DNA of 64,000 nt, taken from assembly GCA_948560265.1 (NCBI GenBank), contig CAOXTD010000002.1:116559-180558 (forward strand). Direction: 5' to 3'. Origin of the DNA: an uncultured Clostridia bacterium. Its GTDB lineage: Bacteria > Bacillota > Clostridia > TANB77 > CAG-508. Position 1 is the first letter of the stretch. Every line of letters starts with the position of its first letter. The notes under the pieces were generated by a model. That model was not told the DNA's origin and searched no databases. It saw only the letters and a program-made list of their open reading frames with translations. The position numbers and the translations under genes were made by a program. Of the stretch, positions 1 through 8,687 are shown one piece after another.

Positions 1-48
1 CAAATCGATATATATAATAAAGCAGAAGAAGATATTGAATTTGAATAA
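1..48 (+). CDS. C-terminal end of an upstream gene (partial)
   Basis: Frame 1 is open from the first base and stops with TAA at 46-48, giving only the last 15 residues of a protein (ending EEDIEFE). The next gene follows 27 bases later with its own ribosome binding site, so this is plausibly the tail of the preceding gene in the same direction. Nothing can be said about its function from so short a piece. Confidence 0.4.
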   Translation, partial: QIDIYNKAEEDIEFE

Positions 49-75
49 TACTAAAATTTGTGATAGGAGAAGAGA

Positions 76-645
76 ATGAACAAAATAGATAATGTAGAAT
101 TTTATAAAGATTTATATTTGTTTGAAATTGCTAGAAAAGAAAATTTAAATTCTAAAATATCAACTTATATAGGACTTTTAACAGTGCTTGGAGGAATTGT
201 TGTCTTTGAATTAGAGAATTTGTATCAAAATTTAAATGTTAATCCTATAATACAATTTGAACTTATAGTATTGATAATGATAATTTTAGGAATTAATATA
301 TATAACTTATATAAGGCTAATCATGGTAAAGAATATAAATATTTAGATAATTCTATAGAAGTAAAAAAAGCATTTGTTGAATTGGAAAGATATTATCAGC
401 AATATTATGAATATTTTAAAAATGGAGAAGAAACAATAGATTCTTTAATAGAAAGAAAAAAGAAAGAAAAGCTAATAGAAATGTATATTCAATGTAGTGA
501 AGAAAATGCTAGAGTAAATGATATTAGGAATGAAGAAACTATGAGATTTATAAATTTTTTTATAATTTCTCTAATTATAGTAGGTATTATAGGAATATAT
601 TGTATAACTGTAAAGAAGCCTATAGATATTAATATTTTATACTAG
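76..645 (+). CDS. Hypothetical membrane protein with three predicted membrane segments
   Basis: A 189-residue protein I cannot assign to a named family. Hydrophobic stretches near residues 28-46, 58-78 and 158-178 look like membrane helices. The stretch between the second and third is charged and helical (about 90-150, rich in Glu, Lys and Tyr) and is probably cytoplasmic. An AGGAG-like site stands about 7 bases before the ATG. A 41-residue ORF follows within 15 bases, then the Fic gene. The position in front of a Fic/SEFIR pair suggests membership of a defence or toxin island, but this is only context. Codon use matches the AT-rich neighbours. Confidence 0.75.
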   Translation: MNKIDNVEFYKDLYLFEIARKENLNSKISTYIGLLTVLGGIVVFELENLYQNLNVNPIIQFELIVLIMIILGINIYNLYKANHGKEYKYLDNSIEVKKAFVELERYYQQYYEYFKNGEETIDSLIERKKKEKLIEMYIQCSEENARVNDIRNEETMRFINFFIISLIIVGIIGIYCITVKKPIDINILY

Positions 646-658
646 GAGGTGAATTATT

Positions 659-784
659 ATGTCAGATAGTGATACAAAAAAAGAAGTGGATAAAGTTACT
701 CCACCACCAGAACCACAATTACCAACTAAGACTTTATGCGAGAGTTTTTCAAAGAAAAACTCTAAAAATACAGAGAAAAGATAG
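659..784 (+). CDS. Small hypothetical protein, 41 residues
   Basis: ATG at 659 has a strong AGGAGG site 8 bases upstream, and the frame runs to TAG at 782-784. The peptide is hydrophilic, with a proline-rich middle (PPPEPQLP) and a lysine-rich tail; it has no signal peptide or membrane segment. It starts 14 bases after the preceding membrane-protein gene and is probably co-transcribed with it. The good ribosome site is the main reason to believe it is translated. Function unknown. Confidence 0.5.
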   Translation: MSDSDTKKEVDKVTPPPEPQLPTKTLCESFSKKNSKNTEKR

Positions 785-860
785 TTAAAAATATAGATAT
801 TATTAAATGTAATTGAATAGTATAAAATTTAACTAATAAATACAAAATAATTATAATATT

Positions 861-901
861 AAAGTGCAATTTTTACACTTAAAGTGCAAAAATTGCACTT
901 T
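861..901. promoter_or_regulatory. Two adjacent palindromes upstream of the Fic gene (putative operators)
   Basis: Two 21-base palindromes sharing the half-site AAAGTGCA lie side by side: 861-881 (imperfect, AAGTG...CACTT) and 881-901 (perfect arms AAAGTGCA and TGCACTTT). They sit 57 bases before the Fic start. Tandem palindromes in front of a gene with a C-terminal helix-turn-helix suggest autoregulation, but no binding is shown by sequence alone. Confidence 0.5.
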
Positions 902-957
902 AAATATTGATATTATATCTTACAACTGATATAATATATATGTAGGAGGTATTTCTA

Positions 958-2028
958 ATGGATAAGAAAAAAGATTGGAATTTAGAATTATCAGAATATA
1001 TTAAACAGGGTGAGCCAAATCGAGTAGAAAAGACCAAAACATGGGAAACAGCAATAGGTTTGCAAGATGTAGATGGATTAAAACCTTCAAAATACTTAAT
1101 AAAAACTGCAAAAGAACACATTGAAGGAACAATAGATATCGAAGAAGTAAAAACAAGAATAGATGAATACTATGAAGTTCAAGGCAGTAGAAAAAACTTT
1201 GAAAAAGAAAACGAAGAAGCTGATAAAGTTGCAGTAAGAATAACAGAAATATTAAGTGAAAAAGCATTTAATTTTTCACCAACAGAACTATTAAATATTC
1301 ATAAAAGATTATTCAAAAATATATTTGATGGAGCAGGAGTATATAGAGATTATAATTTTACTAAAAAAGAATGGGTATTAAATGGAGATACAGTAATATA
1401 TGCACCATTTGATACAATAAAAGAAACATTAGAATACGATTTTGAACAAGAGAAAACCTTTTCATATAAAGGATTAAGCTTAGATGAATCTATAAAACAT
1501 CTATGTAAATTCACATCAAATATATGGCAAGTACATCCATTTTGCGAAGGAAATACAAGAACAACAGCAGTATTTATAATTAAGTATTTAAGAACTTTTG
1601 GATTTAATATTAATGATGAAGTATTTGCTGAAAACTCATGGTATTTTAGAAATTCATTAGTAAGAGCAAATTACAAAAATTTTGAAAAAAATGTATTTGA
1701 AGATACATCATTTTTGGAAAAGTTCTTTTATAACTTGCTAACAAATGCTAACAATGAATTAAAAAATAGATATACACATATAGATAATATTCAAAGTGCA
1801 AATGAAAATAATTTAAAGGGTAATAATTACACTTTAGAAGAACAGGCAATTATAAACATATTAGAAAATAATCCAGCAACTACTCAAGAAGAAATAGCAA
1901 AGCAAATTAATAAATCTTTGAGAACCATTAAAACATATATGGCAGAAATGCAAGATAAAGGACTGATAGAAAGAAAAAATGGAAAAAAGAATGGTGAATG
2001 GATAGTGAAAGGTATAACATTTAAGTAA
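958..2028 (+). CDS. Fic-family protein with C-terminal winged-helix/HTH domain
   Basis: A 356-residue Fic protein. Fic enzymes usually transfer AMP or another phosphate-containing group to a target hydroxyl. The catalytic loop reads HPFCEGNTRT (about residues 194-203), with the essential His, the acidic residue and the GNxR core. Residues about 40-66 (EHIEGTIDIEE and around) resemble the small inhibitory/antitoxin helix often fused in front of Fic domains, although the strict S/TxxxEG motif is not met. Residues about 300-355 form an HTH module of the kind that reads operators. AGGAGG lies 9 bases before the ATG. A SEFIR-domain gene follows 45 bases downstream, suggesting a two-gene unit. The target is unknown. 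Confidence 0.88.
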   Translation: MDKKKDWNLELSEYIKQGEPNRVEKTKTWETAIGLQDVDGLKPSKYLIKTAKEHIEGTIDIEEVKTRIDEYYEVQGSRKNFEKENEEADKVAVRITEILSEKAFNFSPTELLNIHKRLFKNIFDGAGVYRDYNFTKKEWVLNGDTVIYAPFDTIKETLEYDFEQEKTFSYKGLSLDESIKHLCKFTSNIWQVHPFCEGNTRTTAVFIIKYLRTFGFNINDEVFAENSWYFRNSLVRANYKNFEKNVFEDTSFLEKFFYNLLTNANNELKNRYTHIDNIQSANENNLKGNNYTLEEQAIINILENNPATTQEEIAKQINKSLRTIKTYMAEMQDKGLIERKNGKKNGEWIVKGITFK

Positions 2029-2073
2029 ATATAATAAATACTAAAAATAGATTCAGTAGAAGGAGAAAATCAA

Positions 2074-3498
2074 ATGGAAAAGAAAGTCGAACATCCAAGA
2101 GTATTTATATCTTACTCATGGTCAAGTAAAGAATATGAAGAAAAAGTCATGGATTTAGCAGTGAAATTACAAGGAGATGGAATTGAAGTTATTATTGACA
2201 AATGGATTATGCAACCTGGTAATGATACAATAAATTTTATGGAGAAGTGTGTTAAAGATCCTGAAGTTAATTTTGTTTTGATGTTATTAGATAAAAAATA
2301 TACTGAAAAAGCAGATAGCAGAAGTGGAGGAGTAGGAATAGAAACTCAAATTATTTCAAATGAAGTATATAATAATGTTGAACAAAGTAAATTTATACCT
2401 ATTGTTTTTGATAGAGATGATGAAGGAAAAATATATGTACCAATTTATCTAAAGAGTAAATTTCACTATGATTTAACACAAGATAATTCTGATGAAGAAT
2501 ATGTAAAGTTAGTAAAACAAATATATGGAAGACAAATATATTATAAACCAGAGCTAGGAAATAAACCTAGTTGGGTTGATGAAAGTTTAAATAGTCCGAG
2601 TGCTTTAAAATTAAAAATATTACAAAATAAGAATAATAAGAGTAGCTTCAATTCTTTGGAAGAAGAGATAAAAAAATCATCTTTAGGTGAAGATGAAACT
2701 GAGATTATAGAAAAAGCAGAAAAAAATAGAGTAATTATAGAAAAATACAATAATTCGATAGAATATAGGAATGCATTAATAGAGATATTTTTTAATAAAT
2801 ATACAGAAGATAATTTTATTGATGAAACTTGTGATTTTTATGAGAATATTAAAAACTGGAATAAGCAAAATAGTGGTATAAAACAAGAAATATGGGATGC
2901 TTTTATCCATGAAACCTTTATATATTTAATAGCAGTTTTATTAAAAATGAAACAATATAGAACAATAAATATATTTATTACTAAAAGCTATTTTCAACAA
3001 GGATATGAGGATAACATTACAAGTTCTAATAAGTATTTTTATAGTCATAATTATGATATTATCCAAGAATCAAAATGTGAGTTAGATGATAAAAAATATT
3101 ATAGTGGAATGGCACAAATATGGATAGAAAATATTTATGAACCTAAAATAACGAAACAAGAGTTTACCCAGGCAGATGTATTAATTTACAATTTAAATAT
3201 ATTATTATTAAATAAAGAAGATTGGTATTGGTTTCCAATTACTTATGTATATAATGGAAATTTTGGATTTAATAGTTCTTTAAAAGATTTTAGCATAAGA
3301 CTAAAATCTAAATATGAAGTGAATAAGATGAAAGAATTATTTGGAGTTAACACAATAGAAGAATTAAAAAAATTATTTGATGCAATGAAACCATTTATAG
3401 AAAATAGACAAGAAAGGTATAGATATATAACAGCTTTTGAATATGCAGATTTAATTACAGATTATGTAAAAGTAAATGAAATTGGTATGTTAAATTAA
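2074..3498 (+). CDS. SEFIR (TIR-like) domain protein, candidate defence effector
   Basis: 474 residues. The first ~160 form a SEFIR domain of the STIR superfamily: an opening strand RVFISYSW, the segment IEVIIDKW, the PGNDTINFMEK helix, and the GGVGIETQII motif. Known bacterial SEFIR proteins can act in abortive infection by depleting NAD+. The remaining ~310 residues are not recognised and may sense the trigger; they are rich in aromatic residues and lack membrane segments. AGGAG is 8 bases before the ATG. It lies just behind the Fic gene and ends at a bidirectional terminator. A defence role is inferred from domain and context only. Confidence 0.82.
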   Translation: MEKKVEHPRVFISYSWSSKEYEEKVMDLAVKLQGDGIEVIIDKWIMQPGNDTINFMEKCVKDPEVNFVLMLLDKKYTEKADSRSGGVGIETQIISNEVYNNVEQSKFIPIVFDRDDEGKIYVPIYLKSKFHYDLTQDNSDEEYVKLVKQIYGRQIYYKPELGNKPSWVDESLNSPSALKLKILQNKNNKSSFNSLEEEIKKSSLGEDETEIIEKAEKNRVIIEKYNNSIEYRNALIEIFFNKYTEDNFIDETCDFYENIKNWNKQNSGIKQEIWDAFIHETFIYLIAVLLKMKQYRTINIFITKSYFQQGYEDNITSSNKYFYSHNYDIIQESKCELDDKKYYSGMAQIWIENIYEPKITKQEFTQADVLIYNLNILLLNKEDWYWFPITYVYNGNFGFNSSLKDFSIRLKSKYEVNKMKELFGVNTIEELKKLFDAMKPFIENRQERYRYITAFEYADLITDYVKVNEIGMLN

Positions 3499-3508
3499 AA
3501 AAATATAT

Positions 3509-3539
3509 AAATAAAGTCCGAATTATTCGGACTTTATTT
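3509..3539. terminator. Bidirectional terminator between the SEFIR gene and the tnpV unit
   Basis: A perfect inverted repeat (AATAAAGTCCGAA, loop TTA, TTCGGACTTTATT) lies between two convergent genes. The A/T-rich arms give a U-run on either strand. Confidence 0.8.
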
Positions 3540-3543
3540 ATTG

Positions 3544-3840
3544 CTATTCCTCAAAACATCCCATAACTAACTGAGAACCATCCACAAATCCATTTCTATA
3601 ATACTTTTCAGTAATATAAGTCAAATACCTCATAAAATCATCATAAAGAAGATCAAGTTGTTTCTCTACATAAGTTCTATTCTGTTTAGGAATATTCTTC
3701 AAAATATTCTCCTTAAAAAAATCAAATTTAAATTCATTTTCTCTATCTTGTTTATCTGCATAACACAAACAAGTTTCTTCTCTAAAATCAAACCATTCTT
3801 TCAAAATATCATTTTCATTAACATTTCTAAAATTAACCAT
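3544..3840 (-). CDS. Hypothetical protein downstream of tnpV
   Basis: A 98-residue acidic and aromatic-rich protein with no recognised domain. It has two Cys near the N-terminus (ETCLCY) and no membrane segment. The AGGAGG site of this gene overlaps the stop codon of tnpV, so the two are translationally linked. It could be a mobile-element passenger. Function unknown. Confidence 0.6.
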   Translation of the reverse strand: MVNFRNVNENDILKEWFDFREETCLCYADKQDRENEFKFDFFKENILKNIPKQNRTYVEKQLDLLYDDFMRYLTYITEKYYRNGFVDGSQLVMGCFEE

Positions 3841-3852
3841 ATCTAATTCCTC

Positions 3853-4206
3853 CTACATATATAAAATCTCATTAAAAACAATTTCCTCAGCTCTATTTTT
3901 AATATTATTCATAGCCTGAACCCATTCCATTTGATGATGCTCTTTTAAATTTTCATCAATATGTTCAAGTTCAGCAAATTGTTTTATAAGTTGATTTACT
4001 TTGTCAGTAGTACTTTTATCTATCTCAATTAAATGTTGCTTTAAAGTACCGCTTATAAGCAATTCAGTATATAGACCTTTCTTAAAATCTTTTAAATAGT
4101 TTAATCTTAACCTTCCATATTTACCAATACTTCCTTTAGGTTGCTTAGGTAAATATAAGTCAGGAATTAAATAATCTCCTTCTCTGTGATAAATAATTTC
4201 ATTCAT
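3853..4206 (-). CDS. tnpV: TnpV-like transposon-encoded protein
   Basis: 117 residues. The segments YHREGDYLIPDLYLP, GKYGRLRLNYLK and MEWVQAMNNIKNRAEEIV match the TnpV family found in Tn4451-type integrative mobilisable elements of Clostridia, whose function is not established. The start chosen is the ATG at 4206, which has GGAGG 8 bases upstream; an in-frame extension to 4254 has no such site. No TnpX-type serine recombinase or relaxase is nearby, so this is probably a remnant or edge of a mobile element. It is followed directly by the 98-residue gene. Confidence 0.85.
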   Translation of the reverse strand: MNEIIYHREGDYLIPDLYLPKQPKGSIGKYGRLRLNYLKDFKKGLYTELLISGTLKQHLIEIDKSTTDKVNQLIKQFAELEHIDENLKEHHQMEWVQAMNNIKNRAEEIVFNEILYM

Positions 4207-4254
4207 TTTCAAAACCTCCAAATTATAAAAAATTAAAATGTCCCCAATTTGCAA

Positions 4255-4637
4255 ATGCTATTTTGAATCTATTGTGATACAAGGCTTTTCAGACCTTGGG
4301 GACACAATGGGGACAAAAGCACCAAAAAATGTCCTAAAAACGCACAAAAGTTCTATAAATTAAAATAGCTACAAACGTTGATATTTAGATAAAAACTTAA
4401 CTTTTCATTAAATTACAAAAAATGCTGCTTAAATCCTCATAACCCGAAGGTTTTAAGTTGAAATTCAACTAATACCCTTAAAAATCAGGAAAATCTAAAA
4501 AATATTACAATATTCATTTTTAATATTTTCCCCATCACTACAATATTTCTACAAACAGTATTTATTTCTCTAGGTAAGAATGATATAATAGTAGAAATCG
4601 ATTTTATGCAACAAAAAACAAAGGAAAAAAGAAGTAA
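4255..4637. other. Gene-free stretch with element-edge signals and the helicase promoter
   Basis: No ORF is convincing here. TGTCCCCAA at 4239-4247 is mirrored by TTGGGGACA at 4296-4304, with a further direct copy of TGGGGACA near 4308. Bases 4434-4455 read like the anticodon arm of an elongator tRNA-Met (CTCATAACCCGAAGG), but the rest does not fold as a tRNA, so it may be an attachment-site remnant. An extended -10 (TGATATAAT, 4583-4591) probably serves the helicase gene. Confidence 0.4.
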
Positions 4638-7337
4638 ATGGATATACATAAATATTTAATAAGGATAAAAGAGGAAGATAAAACGGAAGAAGTTTCCAAC
4701 TATAGTGTAGACAATGAATATGCACATATTAACTTTAAGAATAGTGAAATATCATATACGTATTTAAAGAAAGACATCCAAATCTATAAAAATCCAATAG
4801 AAATAGATACTCAGAAATATAAATTAATGATTAGTCATGGCTATGTATATAATGTTATCAAAGTAATTAAATTTGATTTATATTATAGGATCTTTTTCCA
4901 AGATGGCACCTCAATTGTAATCCAGGAAGATGAGTTGCAACTAATAGAAAACAATAATACGCAAGCATTATCTATGAATAAATTTGACTATTACAAAGAA
5001 ATATCCGATATAGTTAGTGTGAAAACAGAAGAAGGAAACTCAATACTTACTAATGAATATAAAAAGATTAATTTTATATCCAAAAATACAGCCTTATATA
5101 AATATTTAAATCCAAAATTCTCAAATCATAAAATAGGTTTCAATTTCAATAATACTATTTTCCCATTTGGAGCAAATAAATCGCAGTTTAAAGCAGTAAA
5201 ATGTGCTATGGCTAGTCAAATTAGTATTATAGAAGGGCCACCTGGCACAGGAAAAACGCAAACAATATTAAATATCATAGCTAATATTATTAGAAATGGT
5301 CAAACAGTAGCGGTAGTATCTAATAACAATGCTGCAACAGAGAATGTCTATGAAAAATTACAAAAATATCATTTAGATTATTTATGCGCGAAATTAGGCA
5401 AAAGAGATAATAAAGAAGAGTTTATTCAAAATCAAACAGGTCAATATCCTAAATTTTCAGGGGAATTAGCAAATGAAGAGCTAATACAAAATCAGATTAT
5501 AACTCTAAATCGAGATATGAATAGTATATTTGAAATTCAGAATAAGATAGCTAAAATGAGAGAGGAATTAAGTGAAATTAAAACACAACATGAATATTTT
5601 AATAAACAACAAAGAGAAGATGAAATAATTGTGCCAAAAATTAGAGACGTTAATAAAATTGCTTCAGATGATATTATGAAATTAAAAGTAGAGATTGAAG
5701 AAATATCAAAAGTAAATCTTTGGTTCAAAATAAAGTCGCAATTCTTATATGGAATAGGAAATAGAAAATTTTACAAAAGGACGAAACAAGATGTTATTCA
5801 AAGCTATAATAAGTTATTTCTTATGATAAAAGAAATGGAATTAGAACAAGAAATAAAAAGCAATGAACGAAAATTAAAATCATTAGGAAATAATAGATTA
5901 GATTTATTAACAGAAAATTCCATGAAATTATTAAATGAACATTTGAGAAAAAAATATGGTCAAAGAACAGAAAGGAAAATATATAAAGCATCAGATTTAT
6001 ATAATGCATCAACAAACTTTAATTCTGAGTATCCAATTGTGTTTAGTACAACCTATTCCATTAAAAAATGTTTAAATGAAAATTACAAATTTGATTATAT
6101 TATTATGGATGAAGCATCACAAGTGGATCTAATTACAGGAGTTTTAGCTTTATCAGTTGCAAAAAATGCAGTAATAGTAGGAGATTTGAAACAATTACCA
6201 AATGTTATTACAACAGAAAATAAAAAACTAATAGAAGAGATTTCAAAGAAATATCAAATAGAAAGTAAATATGATTATTTACAACATAGTTTTTTATCAT
6301 CAGTAAGTCAAACTGTAACTGATGCACCAAGAACGCTACTACAAGAACATTATAGATGCCATCCAAAAATCATACAATTTTGCAACAAAAAATTTTATGA
6401 TGATAAACTCGTTATTATGACAGAAGATCAAGGAGAAAAAGATGTGCTTAAAGCATATATAACAACAAAAGGCAATCATGCAAGAGATCATGTTAATTAT
6501 AGGCAAATTGATGTCATAGAAAAAGAAATTATGTCAGAGCTCACAAAAGAAATTGATATCAATGATATAGGAGTGATCTCCCCATACAGAGATCAGAAAA
6601 AGGAGTTAGATAAGAAATTCAATTCCAAATTGAAAATTGATACGATTCATAAATTTCAGGGGAGAGAAGAAGAAGCAATTATCATAACAACTGTAGATAA
6701 TGAAATAGGGAAATTTGTTGACGACCCTAAAATGTTAAATGTTGCAGTAACGAGAGCGAAAAGATATTTACGACTAGTGGTATCAGATAATGAAAAAAAT
6801 CAAGGAACGAATATAGATGACTTATTAAAATATATACAATATAATAATTTTGAGATAGTGAAAAGTAAAACAAAATCTATTTATGATTTACTATATAAAG
6901 AAAATAGACAAAAACGTATGGAGTATTTAAAAAACAAAAAAAGAGTTTCAGATTATGATTCTGAAAATTTAACCTATCATCTAATAGAGAACATTCTAAA
7001 AGAAAATGGATACAACAACTTAGATGTAGCTGTTCATGTTCCTTTGATAGATATTATAGAGACAGATGAGCTTTTAAATGAAGAAGAAAAGAAATTTGTT
7101 AGTAATAAATGGACTCATATTGATTTTGCTATTTTTAATAAAATGGATAAAAGACTAGTTATTGCAGTAGAAGTAGATGGATATTATTTTCATAAAGAAG
7201 GAACAAAACAGCAAGAAAGAGACAATATTAAAGGAAGGATTTTGAAAAAATATGAAATTCCACTAGTGAGACTTAACACTACTGGAAGTGAAGAAAAGAA
7301 AATACTAGAAGAAAAGATTAAGGAAATTTTCACTTAA
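4638..7337 (+). CDS. Superfamily 1 DNA2/UPF1-type helicase with C-terminal nuclease-like domain
   Basis: 899 residues. Helicase motifs appear in order: Walker A GPPGTGKT (about residue 200), the Walker B-type MDEASQ (about 489), QEHYRCHP (motif IV region), DTIHKFQGREE (motif V) and NVAVTRAKR (motif VI). Residues about 305-440 are an inserted coiled, lysine/glutamate-rich region. The last ~120 residues (HIDFAIF, AVEVDGYYFH, QQERD) resemble the PD-(D/E)xK-like domain seen at the end of such helicases. It is likely to act on nucleic acid in repair or defence. Only a weak ribosome site precedes the ATG. It borders the accessory island, so membership of that island is possible. Confidence 0.85.
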   Translation: MDIHKYLIRIKEEDKTEEVSNYSVDNEYAHINFKNSEISYTYLKKDIQIYKNPIEIDTQKYKLMISHGYVYNVIKVIKFDLYYRIFFQDGTSIVIQEDELQLIENNNTQALSMNKFDYYKEISDIVSVKTEEGNSILTNEYKKINFISKNTALYKYLNPKFSNHKIGFNFNNTIFPFGANKSQFKAVKCAMASQISIIEGPPGTGKTQTILNIIANIIRNGQTVAVVSNNNAATENVYEKLQKYHLDYLCAKLGKRDNKEEFIQNQTGQYPKFSGELANEELIQNQIITLNRDMNSIFEIQNKIAKMREELSEIKTQHEYFNKQQREDEIIVPKIRDVNKIASDDIMKLKVEIEEISKVNLWFKIKSQFLYGIGNRKFYKRTKQDVIQSYNKLFLMIKEMELEQEIKSNERKLKSLGNNRLDLLTENSMKLLNEHLRKKYGQRTERKIYKASDLYNASTNFNSEYPIVFSTTYSIKKCLNENYKFDYIIMDEASQVDLITGVLALSVAKNAVIVGDLKQLPNVITTENKKLIEEISKKYQIESKYDYLQHSFLSSVSQTVTDAPRTLLQEHYRCHPKIIQFCNKKFYDDKLVIMTEDQGEKDVLKAYITTKGNHARDHVNYRQIDVIEKEIMSELTKEIDINDIGVISPYRDQKKELDKKFNSKLKIDTIHKFQGREEEAIIITTVDNEIGKFVDDPKMLNVAVTRAKRYLRLVVSDNEKNQGTNIDDLLKYIQYNNFEIVKSKTKSIYDLLYKENRQKRMEYLKNKKRVSDYDSENLTYHLIENILKENGYNNLDVAVHVPLIDIIETDELLNEEEKKFVSNKWTHIDFAIFNKMDKRLVIAVEVDGYYFHKEGTKQQERDNIKGRILKKYEIPLVRLNTTGSEEKKILEEKIKEIFT

Positions 7338-7370
7338 AATTAAATTAAAATAATATAAGGAGATAATATT

Positions 7371-7724
7371 ATGAAAAATATATTAATAGAATACCCAAAA
7401 TGTTCGACATGTCAAAAAGCAAAAAAGTGGTTAGAAGCCAATAATATTGCATTTGTAGATAGAAACATTATAACAGAAACGCCATCTATAGAGGAGCTAA
7501 CAGAATGGATAGAGAAAAGTGGACAAGAAATAAGAAAGTGGTTTAATACCAGCGGACTAAAATATAAAGAATTAAACTTAAAAGAAAAACTGCCAACTAT
7601 GTCTGACAAGGAAAAAATAGAATTACTAGCAAGTGATGGAATGCTCATAAAAAGGCCAATATTCATATCAAATAAAGGAATAGTAAACGGCTTTCAAGAA
7701 GCAAAATGGAAGGAAACAATATAA
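7371..7724 (+). CDS. ArsC/Spx-like thioredoxin-fold protein
   Basis: 117 residues of the ArsC/Spx/YffB family. The redox-type motif CSTC lies at residues 11-14, followed by the helix KAKKWLEANNI, the usual IIxETPS segment and the RPIFIS loop near residue 95. Family members are glutaredoxin-like arsenate reductases or RNA-polymerase-binding regulators such as Spx, and sequence alone does not decide between them. An AAGGAG site precedes the ATG. Its stop codon overlaps the next start (TAATG), indicating translational coupling to the SprT-like gene. Confidence 0.85.
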   Translation: MKNILIEYPKCSTCQKAKKWLEANNIAFVDRNIITETPSIEELTEWIEKSGQEIRKWFNTSGLKYKELNLKEKLPTMSDKEKIELLASDGMLIKRPIFISNKGIVNGFQEAKWKETI

Positions 7725-8314
7725 TGCAACAAGAAACAGAAGAATTGACTCACCTTTATAATCAATGCCTAACAGAACTTGCTTCCATAGGAATTGACAT
7801 AAACAATAAAGAAATAATTGGGACAATTGATATTAAGCTAGCAAAAAGAGCAAGCAAAAGATATGGTTGTTGCAAACAGGAAAATCCAGATGAAAAATAT
7901 AAAATCATACAAAAAAGAGGATATCATAAAATAATCAAATACGAAAAATTTCAGAGCCATCATATTGAAATTAGCAATTGGGTTATGAAGTTAAACAATG
8001 ATATCATTAAAAATACAATTATGCATGAACTAATACATTGCATTCCTTTTTGCAATAACCATGGAAAAGAGTTCAAGAAATATGCTAAATATATTAATCA
8101 AAAATTAGGATATCATATTACTACCAAAGGAAATATAGAGGAAGATTATAAAGCAAGCCAACTAGAATATGTGGAACAAAATGACTACAAATATAAGATT
8201 CAATGCCAAAATTGTGGTCAAGTTATTTATCGAAAAAGATTGAATCCTAGTTTGATAAAAAGATATCGTTGTGGAAAATGTAAAGGAAAGCTAAAATTAA
8301 TAGAAGAAAAATAG
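7724..8314 (+). CDS. SprT-like zinc metalloprotease-family protein
   Basis: 196 residues. The HELIH motif (about residue 104) plus a following His (NNHGKEF) form a SprT-type zinc site, and the C-terminus carries two CxxC pairs (QCQNCG, YRCGKCKG) forming a zinc ribbon. SprT-like proteins are related to DNA-protein crosslink proteases, but the bacterial role is poorly defined. The start at 7724 overlaps the previous stop and has GGAAGG upstream; an in-frame ATG at 7706 lacks a comparable site. A terminator follows at once. Confidence 0.85.
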   Translation: MQQETEELTHLYNQCLTELASIGIDINNKEIIGTIDIKLAKRASKRYGCCKQENPDEKYKIIQKRGYHKIIKYEKFQSHHIEISNWVMKLNNDIIKNTIMHELIHCIPFCNNHGKEFKKYAKYINQKLGYHITTKGNIEEDYKASQLEYVEQNDYKYKIQCQNCGQVIYRKRLNPSLIKRYRCGKCKGKLKLIEEK

Positions 8315-8348
8315 CAAGGGTAGAAGAAAATATGCTCTTGCTATTTTT
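8311..8348 (+). terminator. Terminator after the SprT-like gene
   Basis: The arms ATAGCAAG and CTTGCTAT are followed by a run of T. The stem begins inside the stop codon of the preceding gene. Confidence 0.65.
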
Positions 8349-8687
8349 GAAAAAAATCTTGATAAGAATAAGTTTTGGATAAAATTTAATTAGGGAACTT
8401 ATTTTATCTATTAACATAATTATATCACTAAAGTAAGGTCGAAATTTGTAGAAATTGGTCAACAGACTACAAAAAGATAAAAAACATGATAAATACTATA
8501 ACGAACACTAAAAAAATGTCAAAAAAAGTAGAAAATTGACGAAAATAAGTAAATGAACAAACTAGGTGAAACAAAATTTACAAAAGTGCTTGCAAAAGCA
8601 AATACAATTCGTTACAATAATATTATTATTTCAATTGATTTATTTCAAAAAATTATTTCAAAAAACAATCCAAAGGAGAAATTTAAA
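8349..8687. other. Gene-free leader of comM with a possible promoter
   Basis: The frame upstream of the comM start is open but lacks family similarity and has no ribosome site at its distal ATG, so it is treated as untranslated. A fair promoter, TTGCAA (8590-8595), 17 bases, TACAAT (8613-8618), lies 70 bases before the chosen start. I see nothing else in this stretch. Confidence 0.4.

Noticed and set aside
4434..4476. A complete tRNA-Met gene
   Set aside because: Only the anticodon arm matches. The acceptor stem, D-arm and T-loop consensus are absent.
8553..8687. A longer ComM starting at ATG 8553
   Set aside because: The first 45 residues have no family similarity, whereas ATG 8688 has AAAGGAG and begins at the usual ComM N-terminus.
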